From Cyclobacteriaceae bacterium (lineage in GTDB: Bacteria > Bacteroidota > Bacteroidia > Cytophagales > Cyclobacteriaceae): 64,000 nt of DNA. The notes beneath the pieces are model-generated. The model did not search any database, was not told the DNA's origin, and saw nothing but the letters and a program-made list of their open reading frames with translations. A program made the position numbers and the translations under genes. Shown here in pieces: positions 1-9,229 of this stretch; within the stretch, counting starts at the first letter, position 1, and every line of letters starts with the position of its first letter. Where the stretch lies: NCBI GenBank assembly GCA_020436085.1, contig JAGQYM010000005.1:1-64000 (forward strand), in the 5' to 3' direction.

Positions 1-838
1 CCTGATCGGCCTTCGCTTAAAAAGAAAATTTCCGAACATTAAATGGATTGCCGACTTCCGCGATCCATGGAGTGAGTGGGATTTGCTTGATACGCTTTCG
101 CTTTCAGGCTGGGCGAAGTCCCGTCATCAGAAGTTAGAAAATGAAGTGTTAACCACTGCAGATCGAGTAATCACTATTGCGCCATATCATGTTGCTCGGT
201 TTGAGGAGTTGGGAAATCGTAAAGTGGAATTGATTACTAATGGTTTTGATGAAGAAGATTTTCTTCAGACTCAATCAGTCACGAACACAAAGTTCACCAT
301 TCGACATATTGGGGTAGTGGATGAGTTACGCGACCCAAAACCCTTTATCGAAGCATTGAAAATTTCAATGGAGCAGAATCCGGATATGGGGAAAAATGTT
401 AGTGTGGAATTTATTGGAAATGTAAATTCTCGCTTTCAGAAACTAATTGCCGATGATCGCGGACTTTCACAAATCGTCACGTTTACTCCAAACATTCCAC
501 ATTCCGAACTCCTTGCAGTGTATAGTCAGACCGACCTGATGCTATTGGTGCTGGCACATACTACTATCGCACCCGGCAATCTTCCTGGTAAGTTCTTCGA
601 ATACCTTGCATCGGGCAAACCAATTCTTGGAATAGGTCCAACCGAAGGAGATGCAGCTGAAATTTTGAAACAAACGAACGCGGGCGTAATTCTGGAAAGA
701 CCGGATGTTCAACAAATAGCAAACGCCATCGATCGGTACTACAAGCAATGGGCAGCAGGTGAGCTGGCCAAAACTTCGGACATGGAAAAGTATACCAGGA
801 GAGCCCTAACAGATCAGCTGGTTCAACTACTGAACTGA
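1..838 (+). CDS. Glycosyltransferase family 4, C-terminal part (5' end outside window)
   Basis: The frame is open from base 2 to the TGA at 836-838, so the gene begins upstream of the window. The first residues include WIADFRDPWSEW, typical of the N-terminal domain of GT4 (GT-B fold) enzymes that move sugars from nucleotide donors onto surface glycans. The C-terminal domain has LPGKFFEYLASGKPIL, the conserved EX7E-like donor-binding region, at about nt 580-630. An apparent TTG start at 83 is internal to the conserved domain and is not the real start. It converges with the DoxX gene, overlapping it by 12 nt. Its donor and acceptor cannot be told from sequence; the neighbouring glycosyltransferases, flippase and epimerase suggest exopolysaccharide or O-antigen synthesis. 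Confidence 0.85.
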   Translation, partial: LIGLRLKRKFPNIKWIADFRDPWSEWDLLDTLSLSGWAKSRHQKLENEVLTTADRVITIAPYHVARFEELGNRKVELITNGFDEEDFLQTQSVTNTKFTIRHIGVVDELRDPKPFIEALKISMEQNPDMGKNVSVEFIGNVNSRFQKLIADDRGLSQIVTFTPNIPHSELLAVYSQTDLMLLVLAHTTIAPGNLPGKFFEYLASGKPILGIGPTEGDAAEILKQTNAGVILERPDVQQIANAIDRYYKQWAAGELAKTSDMEKYTRRALTDQLVQLLN

Positions 839-1210
839 TTTCGTTTTTAGATTAGCCACTATTGTTGCGACAAAACCAACGACAAGCAAAACACTATATT
901 CCATCCCATTTCTTCCGGCCCCAACAACGAACCAGCCACTTTGCATATGAACCAGAAAAATTCCTGTTAACAATTCCAGACAAAACAAAATAGATAGTGG
1001 TACTACCCATCGATTGATGATGATTGAGACTGCCGCTAGAATCTCAAAAAAAGTAATAACCCAGGCGGTGTAGCCAGGAAACCCGATGGTGGACAAGAAC
1101 GTATCGAATGGGTTGACTCCATCTATCGCAATGCGGGCTATACCATGAATGAGCATGTTGCCAGCTACTGCAATTCGAATTATAGATAATGCGATACTTT
1201 GTTTACTCAT
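827..1210 (-). CDS. DoxX family membrane protein
   Basis: A 127-residue protein with about four hydrophobic segments. It has the DoxX-family features IHGIARI near residue 22 and GRNGMEYSVLLVVG near residue 100. DoxX proteins are small inner-membrane proteins whose biochemical role is poorly defined; some take part in quinone or thiosulfate redox reactions. The ATG at 1208-1210 overlaps the end of the flippase gene (stop at 1203), so it is probably the last gene of the minus-strand operon that runs from 4473 to 827. Its link to polysaccharide export is positional only. Confidence 0.75.
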   Translation of the reverse strand: MSKQSIALSIIRIAVAGNMLIHGIARIAIDGVNPFDTFLSTIGFPGYTAWVITFFEILAAVSIIINRWVVPLSILFCLELLTGIFLVHMQSGWFVVGAGRNGMEYSVLLVVGFVATIVANLKTKSVQ

Positions 1211-2705
1211 CGGATTTGAATTTCAGACCAACAAATACCAACGCGCGCTGAAAAACTTTGTTACCATCAGGAGATGCTTTGGCAAGTACGATCAAGCTCG
1301 CGTAGATTAGAGTTATCACAATAGATCTGATAATAATATCAATAAAAACACTATCCAAACGAGGAATCAACGTGCTGATCCATGCTGTGACAGCTCCAAT
1401 TACTACAACATAAAACGTGGCCATGTTGAAGGGCTGCATCTTTAGTTTAAAGGCGACAAAAGCATATTTGAGCATGTTGAAAAGAACTAAGGCAATGGCT
1501 GATCCTATTGCTGCTCCATTAATGCCGTAGATTGGTATGAGAAGATTATTGGCTGCGATAATGGTGAATGCAAGAACAAGGATGAGAACAATATTGAAGC
1601 TGTAATATTTCGACAGGACGATAATTTCGCTGTTAGGTCCGAACAACATGTCGGTTAACTTGCCAAGCCCGATGATGATCACCACCCATTCGCCAGCTTT
1701 GTAAATGTCTCCATTTGGCATAAGCGCAAAGAGATTGTGAAGGTTAGCCCAAATGCCAATCAGAATCAAGCCACCGACTATGAACTGATTGATGGAAGTC
1801 TTTTGGTAAATAGTTTTAATGTCTTGAATATCATTTTTCTCGAATGCCCTTGAGATCAACGGCATAGCAATTTGTGTAAGGGCACGTTTAGGAATTTCGA
1901 TGACGGTGGCCATATAGAAGGCCGTGGTGTAAACCGCATTGGCCGACAGCCCAAGCAACCCTGACACCATAATGCTATCTACTTTTCCGATGATGATAAG
2001 TCCGGCCATGCCGGCAAAACTCAATAAACTGTACTTCAACAAGCCAGGGATTTCAGAGCGATCAAGGTTTTGAGTACTGGCATTTAGCTTGAGTTGCCCT
2101 TGTGTAGCTAGATAGATGGCGAGAATGGCTAAACAGAATAAATAGGCCAGCGCTGTGCTGATGATAAATTGATTAAATGATAAGTATTCAAGGAAATATG
2201 CCGTTACTAAAATTGCCAATAATAGTCTCGCTACAATTTCACGAAGCAGATTGGGAACGATTGTTTGTAGTAGCGATCGAGAATAGGCCTCTAGGATTGC
2301 AGTGATCAGTAAAATCAACGTGAGCCATAACACTAGAGTTGAATATCCGATGATCTCTTGCGCGTTGGTTTCAAAGTATCCGAGAATTGAATTTTCGAAA
2401 ATTTTGAATGCCACAAAGAAAACTCCAAAACCTATCAAGGCGAGCAACAGCATTAGTCTAATGAAACTTCCTGATGCTTCCTGATTGCTCACCATTCTTG
2501 GATAGAACCTTAATATACTTTGGGCCAGTCCGAATTGTGCGAAGGGAGTGAATAGTATTGCCGCATCTTGTATGGTACGCATCAACCCGATCTGGTCAGG
2601 GCTCAAAAACTTTGGATACAGGTAAAGAAGGTTAATGTAGCCAATGGCTACCCCGCAGTACGAGATGATTGTAGTGAAGACGCTTTGTCGAAAGACGAGA
2701 CCCAT
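1203..2705 (-). CDS. Polysaccharide flippase (Wzx/MATE-like, MOP superfamily)
   Basis: About 500 residues forming some 12-14 hydrophobic helices, the size and layout of MOP-superfamily oligosaccharide flippases that turn undecaprenyl-linked repeat units across the inner membrane. The N-terminus (GLVFRQSVFTTIISYCG) and the conserved KVDSIMVSGLLG stretch near residue 240 fit this family. I chose the ATG at 2705; a TTG two codons upstream (2711) would overlap the stop of the methyltransferase. It lies in one minus-strand operon with a glycosyltransferase, a methyltransferase and DoxX. The exported substrate is unknown. Confidence 0.8.
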   Translation of the reverse strand: MGLVFRQSVFTTIISYCGVAIGYINLLYLYPKFLSPDQIGLMRTIQDAAILFTPFAQFGLAQSILRFYPRMVSNQEASGSFIRLMLLLALIGFGVFFVAFKIFENSILGYFETNAQEIIGYSTLVLWLTLILLITAILEAYSRSLLQTIVPNLLREIVARLLLAILVTAYFLEYLSFNQFIISTALAYLFCLAILAIYLATQGQLKLNASTQNLDRSEIPGLLKYSLLSFAGMAGLIIIGKVDSIMVSGLLGLSANAVYTTAFYMATVIEIPKRALTQIAMPLISRAFEKNDIQDIKTIYQKTSINQFIVGGLILIGIWANLHNLFALMPNGDIYKAGEWVVIIIGLGKLTDMLFGPNSEIIVLSKYYSFNIVLILVLAFTIIAANNLLIPIYGINGAAIGSAIALVLFNMLKYAFVAFKLKMQPFNMATFYVVVIGAVTAWISTLIPRLDSVFIDIIIRSIVITLIYASLIVLAKASPDGNKVFQRALVFVGLKFKSDE

Positions 2706-2707
2706 AG

Positions 2708-3265
2708 TCAAAGTTTCGTATTTTTCCGCACGGCCTCAATAATATAATATCTGTTAGTGATCAATCTGAGAAGTGGTCGAATACCCAGTTTGCTGATTGG
2801 ACTCGCCCACTTTTCCCTGCGAACGACTTTCCAGCCAGCTTTATCTAGCAGCCAGTCAAATTGCCAATCTTCGAATTCGTGGTAGTGACGATCCCATTCA
2901 TCGGACGGATGTCGGTACGCTTTTGCAAACCACAATCTTAGAGGAACGCTGGCGATTAGCTTATCACCAGGGAGGGCCTTGATCACGGACAAAGGATTTA
3001 ACAGGTGTTCAAAAATTTCAAAAGCAGTCACGACATCAACTTGATGTCCGGATACTGATTGAGGCGACTCGTCAAGATCTTCTCCACCAGTATTGACTAT
3101 CTCAAAGCCTTTTGACGCTAACAGTTGTGAGAGAGGATTTTGAATTCCCAAATCCAAAATGCGAAGTGGTGGCTGAAGGGATGCCTCCACAAACTTAATG
3201 GTTCGCTCATATCTCCTTTTGAGTGAAGCGTTTTTACCGAGATCGTATCTTTCGGTGCTATCCAT
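2708..3265 (-). CDS. Class I SAM-dependent methyltransferase
   Basis: A 185-residue protein with the SAM-binding motif I ILDLGIQN near residues 36-43 and the motif DVVTAFEIFEHL near 77-88, as in UbiG/Methyltransf_11-like enzymes. The ATG at 3265 overlaps the TGA of the upstream glycosyltransferase as TGATG, which supports this start over a reading frame running back to 3313 inside that gene. Placed between a glycosyltransferase and the flippase, it may methylate a sugar or lipid-linked intermediate; this is inference from context. Glycine spacing in motif I is looser than in well-studied members (DLGIQN rather than DxGxGxG). Confidence 0.75.
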   Translation of the reverse strand: MDSTERYDLGKNASLKRRYERTIKFVEASLQPPLRILDLGIQNPLSQLLASKGFEIVNTGGEDLDESPQSVSGHQVDVVTAFEIFEHLLNPLSVIKALPGDKLIASVPLRLWFAKAYRHPSDEWDRHYHEFEDWQFDWLLDKAGWKVVRREKWASPISKLGIRPLLRLITNRYYIIEAVRKNTKL

Positions 3266-4473
3266 CAGGCGCTTTTGTACAGTTTTACTAGTTCTGCCTG
3301 TGTCGTTTCCCAATTAAGTTTGCCATGAATTGTGGCTGTAGTTCCGTTCGCGCCCAATTTCTCACGCAATTGTTTGTCGTTATAAAGTGTTTCAACCTTG
3401 GCCGCAAAATCAGTTGGATCATCCGCTTGAAAAATTAAACCGCTTTGATACTCCTTCACAAGTCGTTGCAGAGGGGCGCAAGTGCTCACGAGCAACGGCT
3501 TGCCCGCCATCATGCCTTGAAATAGCTTATGAGGTACAGTGTTGTCTGTATGTCCGTTCGATTGATGTGGAATTACATTAACATCAGCAAGGTGCATGTA
3601 GGAGTAAAACTTTTCAAAAGGTTGATAACCCTCAAAATATACATTTTGTAGACGTAATTCCGCAGTGAGGTTTTTCAAGCTATTCATTACCGATGGACTT
3701 CCGAAACCAACGATTGCCAGATAAATTGGTTTATCCATTAGATGAGCCATTCCTCTGATTGCCGTGTCAACACCCCGATGAGGCCCTATCCCGCCTGAGT
3801 AAGTGATGATAAAGCCGTTTGGAATATTCCTGTAAACACTTTTATCTAGTTTCTGCTCAATAAAATGTTTGTCCTCTGTATTGGTGATTACTGTAATCTT
3901 ATCCGACCTCACTCCTGAACTGGCGATTAATCTTGACTTCATTTCATCAACCACGGCAATCACGTGGTCAGCCTCAACACAAGCTTTCGTTTCGTATTTC
4001 GACCATCGATTCGGGTTGAGAAATAGTTTGTTCTTCAGACGTACGATCAAGTTCTTCTTCCATTTGAACCAGGTTCGCAGTGCTTCTGGATAGTTTTCGT
4101 GCAGATCAACGATGACCTTTATCTTGAATTTGTCGCGCAGCGTTAAAGCGGTGCCAGCAAGTGGGAGATCATGAACGTGAACAAGTTGAATCTCTTCTTT
4201 TGATATTAAATTCGCAAGCGCCCGCTTGAAGCGGGGATGCACGAAAGTGATCGACATGATGACATCCCAAAACGCAAGCACATAATTATTTTTTCCTGCA
4301 TCAATTCTAGTGATTTTGATGCCATCGACATTCTCAGCGTCAGGCTGATGTTTCTTGCGAAGGCAAATCAGATAAATCTCAAACCCAGCTTTTACTAGCG
4401 CGTCCGTCTCTTTTTTTACCCTAATGTCAGCAGGATAGGGTGCATTGAGAAGCATCACCACTTTTTTGGTCAT
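3265..4473 (-). CDS. Glycosyltransferase family 4
   Basis: A 402-residue GT-B enzyme. It starts with KKVVMLLNAPYPADIRVKKE, the usual N-terminal strand and loop of GT4 enzymes. The C-terminal domain carries the donor-site features GGIGPHRGVDTAIRGM, EGYQPFEKFYSYM and VPHKLFQGMMAGKPLL. It probably adds a hexose to a lipid-linked surface glycan at the cytoplasmic face of the inner membrane. It is the first gene of the minus-strand operon with methyltransferase, flippase and DoxX, and diverges from wecB across about 60 bp. Exact sugar specificity cannot be read from the sequence. Confidence 0.85.
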   Translation of the reverse strand: MTKKVVMLLNAPYPADIRVKKETDALVKAGFEIYLICLRKKHQPDAENVDGIKITRIDAGKNNYVLAFWDVIMSITFVHPRFKRALANLISKEEIQLVHVHDLPLAGTALTLRDKFKIKVIVDLHENYPEALRTWFKWKKNLIVRLKNKLFLNPNRWSKYETKACVEADHVIAVVDEMKSRLIASSGVRSDKITVITNTEDKHFIEQKLDKSVYRNIPNGFIITYSGGIGPHRGVDTAIRGMAHLMDKPIYLAIVGFGSPSVMNSLKNLTAELRLQNVYFEGYQPFEKFYSYMHLADVNVIPHQSNGHTDNTVPHKLFQGMMAGKPLLVSTCAPLQRLVKEYQSGLIFQADDPTDFAAKVETLYNDKQLREKLGANGTTATIHGKLNWETTQAELVKLYKSA

Positions 4474-4534
4474 GGGTTTTTTTTGAATTTCTGCAAAGAA
4501 AGGGAATTTTTGTACCCGTTTTCAATTCCATCCT

Positions 4535-5623
4535 ATGAAGGTCATTCTAGTTGCAGGTGCGCGTCCCAATTTCATGAAGATAGCGCCCATCATTCGCGCG
4601 ATCAATGTTGCCCAAAGAAACGGGCAGGATATGGAATATAGATTAGTGCACACGGGCCAGCACTACGATGATAAGTTAAGCAAGGTCTTTTTCGAAGAAC
4701 TGCAAATTCCTGAACCCGATATTAACCTTGGTGCTGGGTCAGGCACCCAGGCAGAGCAGACTGCTAAGATCATGGTTGAGTTCGAGCGGTACTTAACAAG
4801 TAATCCAGTGGATATCGTGATCGTAGTTGGTGATGTCAATTCAACAATGGCCTGCACCATTGTTGCCAAAAAATTAGAAACAAAAGTAGCCCATGTCGAA
4901 GGAGGTATCCGATCATGGGATATGTCGATGCCGGAGGAGATAAACAGGATTGCAACCGATGCGTTGGCTGATTATTTCTTCACCACATCAAGAGTGGCAA
5001 ACGAAAATCTGAAAAAAGAAGGGAAGTCAGATGATCAGATTTATTTTGTAGGTAATACTATGATTGACTCGCTATTGCTCAACCTCACAAAAATTAAAAA
5101 ACCAAAGATTTTCGATGAGCGTGCTTTGACGACTGGCTATTACTATGTCCTTACATTGCATAGGCCGTCCAATGTTGATCGGCTTGAGTCTTTTGCTAAT
5201 CTTATCGGTGAGATAGATTCATCAGCAGAGGCACCAGTAATATTTCCAGTTCATCCACGCACTCGTAAAAACTTTAATCTTTTAAAGCAAGCACCAAAAC
5301 ATATCCAGCCAACTGATCCCTTAAGCTACCTTGAATTCATTTTTTTGGTGAAAAATTCGAAAGGTGTAATAACCGACTCAGGTGGTGTGCAGGAGGAAAC
5401 TACCGTTCTTGGTGTCCCTTGCCTTACGCTAAGAAACAATACCGAGCGTCCTGAAACGGTAACTGTTGGAACCAATGTGATGATAGGAGATGATATGACT
5501 GCCTTGCGCAATACTTTGCATAAGCTAAATGCCGGTGATTGGAAGAAGGGTGAAATTCCTGAACTCTGGGATGGGAGAACGGCTGAAAGAATTGTAGATG
5601 TTCTCGCTAAACTGAAGGCATGA
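4535..5623 (+). CDS. wecB: UDP-N-acetylglucosamine 2-epimerase (non-hydrolysing)
   Basis: A 362-residue protein matching WecB/MnaA from end to end: GARPNFMKIAPI at the N-terminus, HVEGGIRSWD, MPEEINRIATD, LTLHRPSNVD and TDSGGVQEE. The enzyme interconverts UDP-GlcNAc and UDP-ManNAc, supplying ManNAc-type sugars for surface polysaccharide. That fits the glycosyltransferases and flippase on either side. It converges with ruvC with only 1 bp between the two stops. The gap upstream (4474-4534) contains T-rich stretches but no clear TAnnTTTG box. Confidence 0.92.
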   Translation: MKVILVAGARPNFMKIAPIIRAINVAQRNGQDMEYRLVHTGQHYDDKLSKVFFEELQIPEPDINLGAGSGTQAEQTAKIMVEFERYLTSNPVDIVIVVGDVNSTMACTIVAKKLETKVAHVEGGIRSWDMSMPEEINRIATDALADYFFTTSRVANENLKKEGKSDDQIYFVGNTMIDSLLLNLTKIKKPKIFDERALTTGYYYVLTLHRPSNVDRLESFANLIGEIDSSAEAPVIFPVHPRTRKNFNLLKQAPKHIQPTDPLSYLEFIFLVKNSKGVITDSGGVQEETTVLGVPCLTLRNNTERPETVTVGTNVMIGDDMTALRNTLHKLNAGDWKKGEIPELWDGRTAERIVDVLAKLKA

Positions 5624-5624
5624 A

Positions 5625-6182
5625 TTATTTAACTCTCCCCGGATTGTCCTTTATAAATGCCTCCCAGCTTTTTTTCTTCTGCTTTGGAGCCCCGTTTTGA
5701 TAATGGTGACAAATCGCAACTGCAAGCGCATCTGTTGCGTCCATAAGTTTTGGTGTCTCCTTAAACTTGAACAGCGTCATCAGCATTTTGGCGACCTGTT
5801 CCTTACTGGCGTTGCCGTTTCCGGTCACCGACTGTTTCACCTTTTTAGGCGCGTATTCTACAATTGGAATTTGTCGAAAGAGCGCTGCAGACATTGCCAC
5901 CCCCTGAGCCCGCCCAAGCTTTAGCATCGACTGAACGTTCTTTCCATAAAATGGCGCCTCAAGAGCCACTTCATCAGGACTGAACTCATCAAGGATAGAC
6001 AAGACCCTTTCAAAAATTTTTTTAAGCCGGAGTTCGTGACTGTCAAACTTATCTAAGTGAATCACTCCAAATTGAAGTAGCTTGATGGCGGAACCTTTCA
6101 CCAGGATAATACCATACCCCATAATGTTAGTGCCCGGATCAAGTCCAAGGATAATTTTTTCTTTAATGACTTTTTTCTCCAT
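5625..6182 (-). CDS. ruvC: Holliday junction resolvase RuvC
   Basis: A protein of about 185 residues with the RNase H-like fold of RuvC. It has the catalytic aspartate in LGLDPGTN (D15), the glutamate in EAPFYGKN, and the C-terminal acidic pair in DATDALAVAICHH. RuvC cuts Holliday junctions symmetrically with RuvAB to finish recombination. The ATG at 6182 (MEKKVIKEK) is preferred over a GTG at 6194. ruvA and ruvB are not in the window. The lysine-rich tail (PKQKKKSW) is usual for DNA-binding members. It is a housekeeping gene within the polysaccharide region. Confidence 0.93.
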   Translation of the reverse strand: MEKKVIKEKIILGLDPGTNIMGYGIILVKGSAIKLLQFGVIHLDKFDSHELRLKKIFERVLSILDEFSPDEVALEAPFYGKNVQSMLKLGRAQGVAMSAALFRQIPIVEYAPKKVKQSVTGNGNASKEQVAKMLMTLFKFKETPKLMDATDALAVAICHHYQNGAPKQKKKSWEAFIKDNPGRVK

Positions 6183-6217
6183 TTTGCCAGTCACTGCAAT
6201 TTAACGACAATGCGCGA

Positions 6218-7339
6218 ATGAGCACATTGGTTACGATCACACTGACACTTTATTTTCTCCTTCTACTGTTTTTAAGAATGGGATGGAGTAGATCACTTCG
6301 TGTAAAATACCTTGGGGGAAAGTTGCATCAAATGTCGATCGTCATTCCATTTCGAAATGAGGGGCAAAATGTAAGTCGACTTATTGAGTCGTTATGTAAG
6401 GTGGATTACCCCACTAATCATTTTGAAGTCATATTAGTTGACGATCACTCCTTGGACAGTTCATTGTCGAAGGCGAGAGACTTAATCGAGCGTCTGGAAA
6501 ATTTCAAAGTCATTCAACTGGACGAAAATAGTGAAGGTAAGAAGCAGGCTTTAACGAAAGGAGTGACTAATGCTAGCGGTGAAATAATTGTAACCACGGA
6601 TGCTGACTGCGTAGTGCCTGCATACTGGCTAACGGAGTTTAATAATGCATTTGGCGAACAGCATCACCAACTGGTTTTCGGAGCCGTGACACTGAAGGGA
6701 TCAAACTCTTTTTTCGCCCGACTTCAGACAATGGAGTTTTTGAGTCTGATAGGTTCAGCTGTCGCGACTATGGGTTTTGGTTGGTTTACAATGTGTAACG
6801 GGGCAAACCTGGCCTTTAGAAAAGAAGCATTTCAAAAGGTGAAAGGCTATGAAGGAAATGTGAATGTTCCTTCCGGAGATGATGAGTTTTTAGCAAGAAA
6901 GATTCTTAAAGCCTTCCCGGGTTCAATTGGTTTCTTAAATGGAGATGAAAGTGTAGTTGTTACACCAGCGCAGCCCTCACTTAGAGACTTTGTAAGTCAG
7001 CGGATAAGATGGGCCGGTAAGTGGAGATACAATCAGGCTCCGACCACCAGGCTGTTGGCAGTTTTTATTGCGTGCGTTCAAATGATTTGGTTATTTACCT
7101 TGCTAAGTATTCCGTTCAATTGGTTGCCCGTGAGGCTCTCAATTGGCTTGATTCTCACCAAGTTACTATTTGAGATGATTGTCTTGATTCCGGTTCATCG
7201 GTTCACCAGGGCAAATTGGCACCATGTTGCATTCATTGTGCTACAATTTGTATATCCTCTTTACGTTTTAGCAATCGGTTTGGCTTCTATGGTAAGTGGC
7301 TATCGATGGAAGGGAAGAAGTTTGACACATAAGATGTGA
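6218..7339 (+). CDS. Membrane glycosyltransferase family 2
   Basis: A 373-residue enzyme with an N-terminal helix (about residues 4-21), a GT-A domain and two or three C-terminal helices. Catalytic motifs are VDDHS (74-78), TDADC (127-131, the DXD metal site), GDDEF (220-224) and QRIRW (261-265, the QxxRW acceptor motif). This architecture marks processive or membrane-bound GT2 enzymes such as poly-GlcNAc or ceramide-type transferases. It begins about 25 bp from the divergent ruvC. The SpoIIE-type phosphatase, NodB deacetylase and GT28-like transferase follow on the same strand and could form one transcription unit. Product unknown. Confidence 0.88.
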   Translation: MSTLVTITLTLYFLLLLFLRMGWSRSLRVKYLGGKLHQMSIVIPFRNEGQNVSRLIESLCKVDYPTNHFEVILVDDHSLDSSLSKARDLIERLENFKVIQLDENSEGKKQALTKGVTNASGEIIVTTDADCVVPAYWLTEFNNAFGEQHHQLVFGAVTLKGSNSFFARLQTMEFLSLIGSAVATMGFGWFTMCNGANLAFRKEAFQKVKGYEGNVNVPSGDDEFLARKILKAFPGSIGFLNGDESVVVTPAQPSLRDFVSQRIRWAGKWRYNQAPTTRLLAVFIACVQMIWLFTLLSIPFNWLPVRLSIGLILTKLLFEMIVLIPVHRFTRANWHHVAFIVLQFVYPLYVLAIGLASMVSGYRWKGRSLTHKM

Positions 7340-7371
7340 GACAGATTCGGAATTCCTATTTTTGTTAACCG

Positions 7372-8598
7372 ATGACCACCCAGGATTCGATCTTACAAAA
7401 GAAAGTCGAGAAGAAGGAGCTTGAACTTAATGCACGTCTTGAGATTACACAGGCGATTAACAATAGTGTGCCTGAAGAATCGCTTTATAAAATTTTCAAC
7501 TTCACACTCCGTTCAAATCTTCAAATCAACAAGTTGGCCCTGTTCGTGCTCGATGAGATATGGAACTGCAAAGTCAACTTCGGTACCAAGAAAAGTTTTT
7601 TGAAAATGCGACTTGAAGATCATTTTAAAATGATCAAGCGGGTTCATTTGATGAGTGAATTCGAGAAATGTGATTTTCATGAATTCGATATTGTAATACC
7701 TGTGGCCCACAAAGAGAATACGTTGGCGTTGGTATTTGTTGGAGGCACGGAGAACAATCAATCAAGTCACGACAGAGACGAAGGGATCAAGTTTATTCAG
7801 GCGTTAAGCAATATCATTATCGTTGCAATAGAAAATAAAAAGTTGGCGAGGCGGCAACTCGAGCAGGAAGCCTTCAGAAAGGAACTTGAGATTGCCAGCG
7901 ATGTACAACAATTTTTGTTTCCGGAAAAGCTGCCCAACACCGACCGGCTAAAAATCGAGGCTAGCTATCTGCCACACGATCTGGTAGGCGGTGATTACTA
8001 CGACTACATTCCCATTAACAAAAATCAGTTTTTGATTTGTGTGGCTGATGTTAGTGGAAAAGGGGTGCCCGCTGCGTTGATGATGTCCAACTTTCAGGCG
8101 TCATTACGAACATTGCTGCGACAAACACCGAATCTTAAGGAAATTCTGGAGGCCTTAAACTATCAGGTACTAGAGAATACAAAAGGTGAGAAGTTTATTA
8201 CCTTCTTTGGAGCGATTTATGACATCAGCCTTAAGACGATGTTGTATGTAAATGCGGGACATAATCCACCGATTCTTTATACCAAGAAGAATGGCATTCA
8301 GCTGCTGGAAGATGGCTCGACCGTGGTGGGAGCCATGCATCCGCTTCCTTTTATCAACGAAGGATTCATTACTAACCTGGATGAGTTTCTACTTTTCGCC
8401 TACACTGATGGACTCACCGAAACCACAAATGAAAATGATGATGAGTTTGGTCAGCAAGCGTTAGTTGATTACCTGATCAAAAATCACAACAAGGATTTGA
8501 AAATGATTCACCAGGATATCATCGTAGCGCTTGATGGGTTTAAAGGTAACAATGGTTACAAGGACGACATCACTATGCTCACTTGTAGAGTATTATAG
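7372..8598 (+). CDS. PP2C/SpoIIE-type protein serine phosphatase with GAF-like N-terminus
   Basis: A 408-residue protein. Residues 20-160 look like a divergent GAF sensory domain, followed by a coiled linker and a PP2C-type SpoIIE/RsbU domain. Metal-binding and catalytic motifs are present: GGDYYDYI, VADVSGKGVPAALMM, YTDGLTETT and a C-terminal DDITMLTCRVL. Such phosphatases usually dephosphorylate an anti-sigma-factor antagonist in partner-switching pathways, but no RsbV/RsbW-like gene is in this window. A TATTTTTG sequence lies a few bases before the ATG, too close for an ordinary leader. Its signal and target are unknown. It may control the surrounding polysaccharide genes, which is inference. 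Confidence 0.85.
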   Translation: MTTQDSILQKKVEKKELELNARLEITQAINNSVPEESLYKIFNFTLRSNLQINKLALFVLDEIWNCKVNFGTKKSFLKMRLEDHFKMIKRVHLMSEFEKCDFHEFDIVIPVAHKENTLALVFVGGTENNQSSHDRDEGIKFIQALSNIIIVAIENKKLARRQLEQEAFRKELEIASDVQQFLFPEKLPNTDRLKIEASYLPHDLVGGDYYDYIPINKNQFLICVADVSGKGVPAALMMSNFQASLRTLLRQTPNLKEILEALNYQVLENTKGEKFITFFGAIYDISLKTMLYVNAGHNPPILYTKKNGIQLLEDGSTVVGAMHPLPFINEGFITNLDEFLLFAYTDGLTETTNENDDEFGQQALVDYLIKNHNKDLKMIHQDIIVALDGFKGNNGYKDDITMLTCRVL

Positions 8599-8603
8599 AT
8601 CAC

Positions 8604-9218
8604 GTGATTTTTAGAACGCCATTCTTTCTTCCTCTTCTTTACCCGGGTTTATTGTGGCGAGTGCCAACCAATGAAAAAAAATTGTATCTCACCTTTGATG
8701 ATGGACCTGTAAACGGCCCGACTGAATTTGTCCTGGAAGAACTGAAACGATTTGATGCCAAGGCAACTTTTTTTTGCATTGGTAACAATGTTGAACAACA
8801 TCCACAAATTCATCAGAGAATTTTGCAAGAGGGGCATGCCGTGGGTAATCACACTTTCAACCACATCAAAGGTTGGAACGTGTCTGTTGACTCTTATTTA
8901 AAAGATGTCGAGCGCTGCCAAAATCTCGTTGGGCCAACAAAATTGTTCCGCCCACCTTATGGAAGAGCCAAGAGGAGCCAGCTAAAAAAGCTATCCGATT
9001 ACAGAATCGTGATGTGGGATGTTTTATCCTATGACTATTCAAATTCGGTGGCGAAGGAAACCTGCCTCAAAGGAGTGATACGTGCATCGAGATCAGGTTC
9101 GATTATCGTTTTTCACGACAGTTATAAAGCCGAGAAGAACATGATGCATGCTTTGCCGAGGGTTTTGGATCATTTCAAACAAAGTGGTTATCAATTTGAA
9201 TCACTTTCCGACCTTTGA
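8604..9218 (+). CDS. Polysaccharide deacetylase (NodB/CE4 family)
   Basis: A 204-residue carbohydrate esterase 4 domain with all five catalytic motifs: TFDDGP (30-35, catalytic and metal Asp), the metal histidines H83 and H87 in HTFNH, RPPYGR (116-121), WDVLSYDY (138-145) and VFHDS (169-173). It removes N- or O-acetyl groups from glycans such as chitin-like polymers or peptidoglycan. The GTG at 8604 lies 5 bp after the phosphatase stop, so the two are probably cotranscribed. There is no clear cleavable signal; the first 20 residues are hydrophobic (FFLPLLYPGLLW) and may anchor or export it. Substrate unknown. Confidence 0.88.
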   Translation: MIFRTPFFLPLLYPGLLWRVPTNEKKLYLTFDDGPVNGPTEFVLEELKRFDAKATFFCIGNNVEQHPQIHQRILQEGHAVGNHTFNHIKGWNVSVDSYLKDVERCQNLVGPTKLFRPPYGRAKRSQLKKLSDYRIVMWDVLSYDYSNSVAKETCLKGVIRASRSGSIIVFHDSYKAEKNMMHALPRVLDHFKQSGYQFESLSDL

Positions 9219-9229
9219 TCCGAGGTTAA

